A stretch of DNA of 45,275 bases from Nanobdellota archaeon (lineage in GTDB: Archaea; Nanobdellota; Nanobdellia; SCGC-AAA011-G17; GW2011-AR17): assembly GCA_013329215.1 (NCBI GenBank), contig DUKS01000029.1, positions 426 to 45,700 of the forward strand, written 5' to 3'. Position numbers and translations under genes: made by a program. The notes beneath the pieces are model-generated. The model was not told the DNA's origin and did not search any database. It worked only from the letters and a program-made list of their open reading frames with translations. Below, piece by piece: positions 39,508-44,744 of the stretch. Numbering within the stretch: position 1 is the first letter of the stretch; each line of letters opens with the position of its first letter.

Positions 39508-39759
39508 ATGGAAAAGGTATATGAAGTAAGGGCGTACAGGTGGGCAGGCGGGCAATATGAGATGACAGAGCCGCATATTGTGCCGGGCAAATCGCGTGAA
39601 GAGGCGCGGAACAGGCTCGCAGCGCACATGGGCGAGGGCTGGAAAGCGTCTGAGGCTTTTGAAGCAGCGTTTGGCGGGAATCTGCAGCTTGAGCAGAGGC
39701 TGGAGATTTTTGAAAAGCTTGGCTACAGAATAGTAAGGGCGGAGAGGCAGGCGGAATGA
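39508..39759 (+). CDS. Small protein of unknown function (paralogue A)
   Basis: 83 residues. MEKVYEVRAYRWAGGQYEMTEPHIV starts it, and GEGWKASEAFEAAFGGNLQLEQRLEIFEKLGYRIVRA is the C-terminal half. The latter half resembles the protein at 40704 (GENMALEKRIAILAELGLTTLR), so they are paralogues flanking the thymidine kinase. Overlaps the next ORF by ATGA. Function unknown. Confidence 0.62.
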   Translation: MEKVYEVRAYRWAGGQYEMTEPHIVPGKSREEARNRLAAHMGEGWKASEAFEAAFGGNLQLEQRLEIFEKLGYRIVRAERQAE

Positions 39760-40040
39760 GATGCAATATACTGTTGAAAGACCTGGGGTTTGCTAAAGCA
39801 TTGCTTTACAGGCTTGAGGATGATAACGGCGGGATGGTTGCTGAAGCGCTTTTCGGCTCCCCTGAAATGAGTGAGCTGTACGAGTTTGCACTGGCTGCGA
39901 TGAAATCTGATTTCAGCCAGCCGTCAAAAGCGCCTCTTATTTCTGACGCAGAAAAAAAGCCGGGGTTCAGGGCAATGACCGATGATGAACGGAAGGGGCT
40001 TGAAACAGTTATCTCAAAAGGCGCAAGAACATATCTGTGA
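39756..40040 (+). CDS. Small protein of unknown function
   Basis: 94 residues, helical (GFAKALLYRLEDDNGGMVAEALFGSPEMSELYEFALAAMKSD). Starts in the ATGA overlap with the upstream gene, stops 7 nt before the thymidine kinase start, so all three are co-translated. No family recognised. Confidence 0.6.
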   Translation: MRCNILLKDLGFAKALLYRLEDDNGGMVAEALFGSPEMSELYEFALAAMKSDFSQPSKAPLISDAEKKPGFRAMTDDERKGLETVISKGARTYL

Positions 40041-40047
40041 GGCGAAA

Positions 40048-40671
40048 ATGGAAAAATCAGGAAGGATAGAAATGATAATCGGGCCGATGTTCAGCGGCAA
40101 ATCGTCTGAGCTTATACGGCGCGTGAACAGGTACATGATAGCGGGCTATAAAGTGCAGGCTTACAAGCCGCGGATTGACAACAGGTACGGCACTGATGTG
40201 ATTGCTTCGCATGACAATGAAAAGCTGAAAGCAGTTGCAGTAAGCCATGTTGGCCAGATTTATTCGAGGCTTGAAAAAGACACGGCTGTTGTTGCGATAG
40301 ACGAAGTGCAGTTTCTTGATGACGGCATTTTATTCATGGCAGACTGGCTTGCTGCATCAGGAAGGATCTTCATTGCATCTGGCCTGAACCTTGACTTCAG
40401 GGGCGAGCCGTTTCCGTTCATGGGCTCTTCCAGGACAATGGCAGAGCTTATCGTGCGTGCGGACAGGGTTGACATGCTTTCGGCAATATGCACTTATGCG
40501 GAAAACGGCCTGAACTGCGGCTGTGAAGCCACAAGGACGCAGAGGATTGTCAATGGCGAACCTGCTTCATATGACAGCCCCCTCATAATGGTCGGCGCTT
40601 CTGAAGCATATGAGGCAAGGTGCAGGAATCACCATTTTGTGCCGAATGCGCCTGTGCTGCATCTGCGTTGA
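40048..40671 (+). CDS. tdk: Thymidine kinase (type II)
   Basis: 207 residues from ATG 40048, chosen because the upstream 22 residues of the ORF-track version lie inside the preceding gene and do not match the family. P-loop IIGPMFSGKSSELIRR, catalytic VVAIDEVQFL, GLNLDFRGEPFPFMG, and the zinc/lasso region CTYAENGLNCGCEATRTQR. The latter has an insertion of about six residues compared with the usual C-x-x-C. YEARCRNHH carries the last ligands. Salvages thymidine to dTMP; in its tight cluster with a MazG-like fusion it suggests a dNTP-metabolism unit. Confidence 0.92.
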   Translation: MEKSGRIEMIIGPMFSGKSSELIRRVNRYMIAGYKVQAYKPRIDNRYGTDVIASHDNEKLKAVAVSHVGQIYSRLEKDTAVVAIDEVQFLDDGILFMADWLAASGRIFIASGLNLDFRGEPFPFMGSSRTMAELIVRADRVDMLSAICTYAENGLNCGCEATRTQRIVNGEPASYDSPLIMVGASEAYEARCRNHHFVPNAPVLHLR

Positions 40672-40703
40672 ATAATCAGCATTAAATAAAGGGGTGAACA
40701 GCG

Positions 40704-41081
40704 ATGGAAAAATTATACATGGGAGAGGCATATGCAGATTCAGAAAATGGCGAATGGGTTGACTGTGGAAGTGCGGGCGGTGGTTTTGTGGGCAATGGTA
40801 CCTACAGCAGGCATTGGTCACTAAAGTATCTTATTGTAGCTGAAACAACGGGGGATGCAGCTCATGCGCTTCAGACTTATTTTGGCGGCAACTGGAGAGT
40901 AAACTCCCTGGATGTACAGGAACTTGCATTGGGGGAAAATATGGCGCTTGAAAAGAGGATAGCAATACTTGCAGAACTTGGTCTTACTACCCTACGGCGG
41001 GGTTGTAAAAAGGGTGAGGTTGTGATGGCCGGAAAGAAAACTGATCGTGAAGGCAGGGAAAAACAGATGGGCCTTTTTTAA
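40704..41081 (+). CDS. Small protein of unknown function (paralogue B)
   Basis: 125 residues. Starts MEKLYMGEAYADSENGEWVD and contains DAAHALQTYFGGNWRVNSLD and GENMALEKRIAILAELGLTTLR, which aligns with the protein at 39508. The C-terminal 30 residues are basic (GKKTDREGREKQMGLF). AGGGGTGAACAGCG precedes its ATG. Its repeated presence around tdk suggests a role linked to that enzyme, which is only inference. Confidence 0.58.
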   Translation: MEKLYMGEAYADSENGEWVDCGSAGGGFVGNGTYSRHWSLKYLIVAETTGDAAHALQTYFGGNWRVNSLDVQELALGENMALEKRIAILAELGLTTLRRGCKKGEVVMAGKKTDREGREKQMGLF

Positions 41082-41117
41082 CATATTATGCTTATAAGAA
41101 AATAAAGGGGTGGAAAA

Positions 41118-42014
41118 ATGGATTTTGGAAACATAGAACAGATAGTTGCCACGCTGATGGCAAACGAAGACAGGAAAGACGTGGAGTTCAGGCACGCACT
41201 TGTAATGACTGAATTTGGGGACCTTGGGGATTACATAATGAACGACTCAAGGCTGAACCCGAATGCGAAGCCGCATGGCAGCAAACAGGATGAAGTGCTT
41301 GCTTACGGGCAGGCTTTTGTGCAGCTGGCTGCCTTGGCGCAGCTTAGGGAAATAAAGGTTGCCGATGCATGGGAGTCTGCCTCACGGCAAAATGCAGAGC
41401 TTGAAGCGTTTCCTAAAAGGGGCAAGACCGGCATCCTTCTCAGGTATGTTGGCATAATGAAGCAAATCAGCAGCCGTATAGGGCGGTATATTACGCATGA
41501 CCCTGTGCTTAATCCGAATGCAAGGCCGCACGGGACAAAAGCTGAAGAAGTTATGGCATACGGGCAAGTGTTTGTGCAGACTGCTGCTTTGGCCGGCCTC
41601 CGGGGCATAACGCTGGAGGATGCTTTTGAAAAAGGCCTGCAGAATTGGCTGGATGCTGACTGGAGAAAGAAAAAAGCTGCTGAACAAAAGGCTGCTGACA
41701 TTAAAACAATAAAGGGCATTCCTGCCTCTCCCGGCTATACATCGGGGCTTGCAGAAGTTGTCACCAGCATAAGCGAAATAAAAAGATTGGGCTCTATACT
41801 TGTTGTTCAATACGCAATGTCAGACTATGCTGCTGTGCTTAGGGACTATTCAGCGTGTGTATCAGACCACGGCGGGAGGACATGCCATCTCGCAACCATT
41901 GCAAGGGAAATGAATATGCCCTGCGTTGTTGGCACAGGCAATGCAACTGAGCGGATAAAGACAGGGGTGTCAATCGCTGTTGACGGTGATAAGGGAGAAG
42001 TGTATTTGCTGTAA
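41118..42014 (+). CDS. Fusion of two MazG-like domains and a PEP-utiliser mobile (phosphohistidine) domain
   Basis: 298 residues. Residues about 24-90 and 109-180 are tandem copies: MTEFGDLGDYIMNDSRLNPNAKPHGSKQDEVLAYGQAFVQLAALAQLR and KQISSRIGRYITHDPVLNPNARPHGTKAEEVMAYGQVFVQTAALAGLR. The helical pattern resembles all-alpha MazG-like NTP pyrophosphatases. The second copy has lost the first acidic pair (EFGDLG versus QISSRIG). Residues about 198-298 form a PEP-utiliser mobile domain: IKGIPASPGYTSG, then GGRTCHLATIAREMNMPCVVGT with His257 as the phosphohistidine. There is no ATP-grasp or PEP-binding partner domain. This combination is unusual. The gene follows a tdk cluster with GGGGTGG as ribosome binding site. 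Confidence 0.7.
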   Translation: MDFGNIEQIVATLMANEDRKDVEFRHALVMTEFGDLGDYIMNDSRLNPNAKPHGSKQDEVLAYGQAFVQLAALAQLREIKVADAWESASRQNAELEAFPKRGKTGILLRYVGIMKQISSRIGRYITHDPVLNPNARPHGTKAEEVMAYGQVFVQTAALAGLRGITLEDAFEKGLQNWLDADWRKKKAAEQKAADIKTIKGIPASPGYTSGLAEVVTSISEIKRLGSILVVQYAMSDYAAVLRDYSACVSDHGGRTCHLATIAREMNMPCVVGTGNATERIKTGVSIAVDGDKGEVYLL

Positions 42015-42017
42015 ACT

Positions 42018-42317
42018 TTACGGGGACACAATTATAGATTTCCCTTCATCAATAAGCGTGATATTCTTTTTATTTTTTAATTGATATTTCCTGACAAGCT
42101 CGCGCGGTATTCTCAAGCCAAGGCTGAGCCCCCACTTATTCAGCTTCACCTTGTATTTCTCCATATCCCTGTAGGTTTCTGCAACAGAATGAAGCTGTTT
42201 CATGCTTACCACTTCATCCCCGCAGGATTTACATTTAAAATATCTGTACTCTACTCCCTCTGGCGTCTTTGCAGCAAGCTCTTCCATCTCTTTTCCACAT
42301 TCATTGCACTTTTTCAT
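42018..42317 (-). CDS. Zinc-ribbon AbrB-type antitoxin
   Basis: 99 residues. N-terminal zinc ribbon (CNECGKEMEEL, YFKCKSCGDE: two CxxC pairs), a short linker, and a C-terminal AbrB swapped hairpin (VKLNKWGLSLGLRIPRELVRKYQLKNKKNITLID). This is the organisation of MqsA/YgiT-like antitoxins that pair with DUF4258-type toxins. It begins in the ATGA overlap with the upstream gene, whose C-terminal part is such a toxin-like domain. It probably neutralises that domain and binds the shared promoter. Confidence 0.82.
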   Translation of the reverse strand: MKKCNECGKEMEELAAKTPEGVEYRYFKCKSCGDEVVSMKQLHSVAETYRDMEKYKVKLNKWGLSLGLRIPRELVRKYQLKNKKNITLIDEGKSIIVSP

Positions 42318-42949
42318 TTTTCTTTGGTCTCAACCGTTATTATCTTTAATGCCTGCCCTTTTATTTCTCCGACGCATATCACTTCAAAGCGCTTGTATCT
42401 TTTGCTTAATTTGATGCCGTGCTTGCCGAAGCGCTTTAGCTTCCCGCCGAGCAATGCCGCTTCAAGCATGTCAGGCATCACGCCTCTTTCCATTGCGCGG
42501 ATAAATGCGTGGCGGCTTATCTCGAGCTCATAGCCCCTAAGGCAGATATTATTTAATATCTTATAATATATACTAATATTTAAGCATTTCGGCGCAAAGA
42601 TTAAAACCAAGGCTGCCGGCAGAATAAAGACCCAGAAATATGGCGGATATTCCCTGCCTTTCTTACAATCTTTCACATTTATGCCAACAGCGTTAATCAA
42701 ATCCGTGCTTTCAGGGGAAATCTCTTCTATTGATGCGCCGCCTTTTTCAGTTATGTACACGCCTCTTCTCTTTCCGGGCTCAAGCGAGAAAGAAAAAACC
42801 CTTTCATCATTATTGTATACAATGTAATCTGCTGTTTCAACGAGGTTGTTCTCTACATAAACTTTGCCCTCACTGCAAATCTCCGAAGGCATTACAGCCA
42901 CTGCATTCACGCAGGGCATCAAAACCAAAAAAAGAAAAATCCATTTCAT
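42314..42949 (-). CDS. Membrane protein fused to DUF4258-like toxin domain
   Basis: 211 residues. Signal peptide (MKWIFLFLVLMPCVNAVA), a small extracellular domain to about residue 103 (KVYVENNLVETADYIVYNN, then RVFSFSLEPGKRRGVYITEKG), a transmembrane helix (PYFWVFILPAALVLIFAP), then a cytoplasmic C-terminal portion from about residue 142: ISRHAFIRAMERGVMPDMLEAALLGGKLKRFGKHGIKL, then FEVICVGEIKGQALKIITVET, resembling RelE-like DUF4258 toxins. Such toxins are normally free, small proteins. Inside the ORF, between membrane part and toxin part, an AT-rich TATA-plus-palindrome block occurs, so the fusion may be recent or may hide an independent toxin start. The antitoxin follows with ATGA overlap. 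Confidence 0.65.
   Translation of the reverse strand: MKWIFLFLVLMPCVNAVAVMPSEICSEGKVYVENNLVETADYIVYNNDERVFSFSLEPGKRRGVYITEKGGASIEEISPESTDLINAVGINVKDCKKGREYPPYFWVFILPAALVLIFAPKCLNISIYYKILNNICLRGYELEISRHAFIRAMERGVMPDMLEAALLGGKLKRFGKHGIKLSKRYKRFEVICVGEIKGQALKIITVETKEK
42545..42572 (-). promoter_or_regulatory. Internal TATA and palindrome within the membrane-toxin ORF
   Basis: Minus-strand TATATATTATAAG is followed directly by GATATTA-AA-TAATATC (42545-42560), the same arrangement as in front of the MazE-type and MNT genes. On the minus strand an AGGGGCT-ATG site (ATG at 42531) follows 13 nt after the palindrome, but it is out of frame with the toxin domain. It may drive the toxin-antitoxin pair separately from the surface genes. 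Confidence 0.5.
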
Positions 42950-42950
42950 G

Positions 42951-44159
42951 CTATGCTGCCTTTGCAGTTATCTTGAGCTTGCCCTTGAAGATGCCTGCTT
43001 TTTTCTTTGGGGAAAATGCCCGCACCTTTATTTCTTTTCTCTCGCCGGGCTCAATTGCGATATTTGCGTCTTTCAGCGCAATCCATTCACCGTTAAAAGC
43101 TTCTATAAGGATATTGCTTTTATCACTCGCGGAAAAGCTTACTTTTACCATGTCAATGCCTGTGTTCCTTACATACAGCACGGACTCTTTGCTTTCCCCG
43201 GGGTTCAGCCTGCCAAAGCTTATGCTCTTTGTTTCAAGAACCGTTGCAATCCTGCTTACATACTCTATTTGCCTTGATTCTGTCGTGTTTGTTATTGAAT
43301 CAAACGCGGTTATTGTAAGGTTGTATGCCTTTCTTTCATCAGAAGGGGAAAACGCAAATCTGCCTGCAAACAAAACAGTTTCATTGCTTGCGTTTGCCCT
43401 GTTCATCATGATTTCCCTCCCGCCTATAAAGGCAGTAATGTTTGCAATGTCTTCAATGCCGTTTTCATCGCTGACAAGCGCTTCGATCCGCACTGTCTTG
43501 TTCCCCGCTATTACCTGTATGCCGTCTGCATCCATTTCGTCAGGCGTTATGTTTATGCTGGCGATTCTTGGCACCAGGTTCAGGGTCTCAAGCTCAAACT
43601 CAGCCTCATCTTTTTCCAAAGCAGTTTCAAACGCCCCTCCCCCCGGCGTTCCACCTTCTGCACTTTCTTCCCATCCCATTTCGCTTGTTCTTTCAAGGCT
43701 TTTGCCGTTGCCGTTGGCGCCGATTGAAGATGCATAGGAGAAAACATCGCTTTCATTCCCGTTTGTCAAATTCACAGTGCCTGCGCTGTTTGCCAATGAG
43801 ATTGAAACCTGCATTGCACTGAACCCGTCTGCCTCATCCCACACCCAGTCATTGTTTCCCCAGTATTTCTCAAACGAATCAGTGTCTGTGTCAGTTCCGT
43901 CTGTGAGCTCTTTTGCAATCACGAGATACTGCATTGGCCCCAGCGTGCCTTCCAGCTGCTTGTTGTTGGCAAGCCATTGGCTTAAGTCAATTGCTTCTTC
44001 TCCATGGTTGTAAACCTCAATCCATTCGCAGTCAGTGTCATCGCACTGGCTCGGGTTGTACATCACTTCAGTCAGGATTAGCCCGGCTGATGCAATCCTG
44101 CATGACGCGACCAATAACGATGCTGCCAGCATAAGCAGCCACGCCTTTTTGTGTCTCAT
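42951..44159 (-). CDS. Secreted lamin-tail-domain surface protein
   Basis: 402 residues. Signal peptide MRHKKAWLLMLAASLLVASCRIASA. Residues about 26-160 form a lamin-tail domain (LILTEVMYNPSQCDDTDCEWIEVYNHGEEAIDLSQWLANN, then SISLANSAGTVNLTNGN), followed by Ig-like and COG1470-like domains (LVSDENGIEDIANITAFI, and VLYVRNTGIDMVKVSFS with EPGERKEIKVRAF). No anchor. The downstream membrane protein starts one nucleotide after its stop codon, so those two probably form a surface complex. GGAGGGATACAAA precedes ATG. A TATA-like AGTTTATGA lies about 50 nt upstream. Confidence 0.82.
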   Translation of the reverse strand: MRHKKAWLLMLAASLLVASCRIASAGLILTEVMYNPSQCDDTDCEWIEVYNHGEEAIDLSQWLANNKQLEGTLGPMQYLVIAKELTDGTDTDTDSFEKYWGNNDWVWDEADGFSAMQVSISLANSAGTVNLTNGNESDVFSYASSIGANGNGKSLERTSEMGWEESAEGGTPGGGAFETALEKDEAEFELETLNLVPRIASINITPDEMDADGIQVIAGNKTVRIEALVSDENGIEDIANITAFIGGREIMMNRANASNETVLFAGRFAFSPSDERKAYNLTITAFDSITNTTESRQIEYVSRIATVLETKSISFGRLNPGESKESVLYVRNTGIDMVKVSFSASDKSNILIEAFNGEWIALKDANIAIEPGERKEIKVRAFSPKKKAGIFKGKLKITAKAA

Positions 44160-44338
44160 TTTGTATCCCTCCTTTTATGATTGCTTTTTCCATTTGCACT
44201 GTGTTCATAAACTTATCCTGAAAAAAACACGCAGTTCTTCACCGCTTTTGAAAATCTTAGGGTTTCATCCGGAGATTCTTTGCGTTTTGCTGGTTTTTAT
44301 CCGCATTTTTCCGGATTTGGTGGAAGCGGTTTTCCAAG

Positions 44339-44411
44339 CCCGTCGTCAAATCTCTGCAGAGATTTGACGGGGGTTCCAAAAACCTGCAGGTTTTTAAGAA
44401 CCCGTCGTCAA
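44339..44411. repeat. Two zero-loop palindromes centred on CTGCAG, flanked by direct repeats
   Basis: The first palindrome is 26 bp (44344-44369; half site CGTCAAATCTCTG) and the second is 18 bp (AAAAACCTGCAGGTTTTT, 44378-44395), extended by GGGTTC/GAACCC on either side. Both are centred on CTGCAG. The 11-nt CCCGTCGTCAA occurs at 44339-44349 and again at 44401-44411, flanking them. The whole block lies between the surface protein promoter and the interrupted glycosylase gene. The rest of 44160-44455 shows no gene. Confidence 0.75.
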
Positions 44412-44423
44412 GCCCGGCAGATA

Positions 44424-44433
44424 GGTTTTTAAT
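44424..44433 (+). promoter_or_regulatory. TATA-like element before the interrupted glycosylase gene
   Basis: GTTTTTAATC about 25-32 nt ahead of ATG 44456; it suggests the first fragment is still transcribed, leaderless. Confidence 0.4.
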
Positions 44434-44455
44434 CAGGCTGGGGCTCTTTTTTAAC

Positions 44456-44542
44456 ATGGTCAGAATCAATATCATCAATCCAAAACACCTTTCAGACCAG
44501 CACCTTTTGGCTGAGCACCTTGAGATATGGATAATTCTGTAG
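44456..44542 (+). pseudogene. Pyrimidine dimer DNA glycosylase, N-terminal fragment
   Basis: 28 codons (MVRINIINPKHLSDQHLLAE then HLEIWIIL, stop TAG 44540-44542), too short for the ORF track. It aligns without gaps with the N-terminus of T4 endonuclease V (MTRIN...DQHLMAEYREL): Arg3, His16, Glu20 and the catalytic Glu23 are all kept. Residue 2, whose free amino group is the nucleophile in T4 (Thr2), is Val here. Homology ends after Ile24, exactly where the hairpin array begins. The continuing part of the protein is found in another frame after the array (from 44742). Labelled pseudogene because the frame is broken in DNA; RNA- or translation-level repair is possible. Confidence 0.8.
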
Positions 44543-44741
44543 GTTATATGACATTTTGAACAGAATTATCCATCAGACAATTCTGCCTATTTGTTATATA
44601 AGCCGCAGAATTGTCTATAGAGACTTTTGATTAACTTATTAGATATTGTCAAAAGTCTCTTAGAGAACTTTGGCATGCCATTATTTTGCATTTATAGGGG
44701 CTGCTTATATTGCAACCAATGGTTATTCAAAGTTCTCTATA
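44527..44741. mobile_element. Array of four abutting inverted repeats interrupting the glycosylase gene
   Basis: IR1: ATGGATAATTCTGT/ACAGAATTATCCAT (44527-44540, 44560-44573; 14 bp, loop 19). IR2: AGACAATTCTGC/GCAGAATTGTCT (44575-44586, 44605-44616; 12 bp, loop 18). IR3: AGAGACTTTTGA/TCAAAAGTCTCT (44619-44630, 44649-44660; 12 bp, loop 18). IR4: TAGAGAACTTTG/CAAAGTTCTCTA (44661-44672, 44728-44739; 12 bp, loop 55). Gaps between units are 1, 2 and 0 nt. IR1 and IR2 share AATTCTG; IR3 and IR4 share AGAGA and CTTTTG-like ends. Three of four loops contain TTATAT. The array fills precisely the space between the two halves of a pyrimidine dimer glycosylase frame. Whether it is mobile is an inference. 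Confidence 0.85.
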
Positions 44742-44744
44742 ATA

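Noticed and set aside
39299-39766. 155-aa minus-strand ORF across the tdk cluster leader
   Set aside because: Overlaps the 83-aa gene antisense and reads as low-complexity; the plus-strand genes have SD sites and ATGA coupling.
44257-44478. 73-aa minus-strand ORF
   Set aside because: It runs through the CTGCAG palindromes and the antisense strand of the glycosylase start; no RBS or protein-like pattern.
44661-44739. Invertible promoter (phase-variation switch) formed by IR4 around a TATA-like loop
   Set aside because: Possible in principle, but inverting the loop would not restore the split reading frame, no recombinase gene is nearby, and IR1-IR3 loops are too short for ordinary site-specific inversion. 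Kept only as part of the array finding.
44527-44741. CRISPR array
   Set aside because: The units are inverted, not direct, repeats. Arms differ between units and there are no constant repeats with unique spacers; no cas genes are in the window.
44527-44741. Archaeal bulge-helix-bulge intron
   Set aside because: I see no BHB-type junction pairing (two 3-nt bulges around a 4-bp helix) at the presumed ends, and the insert is a chain of simple hairpins. An unusual intervening RNA is still possible.
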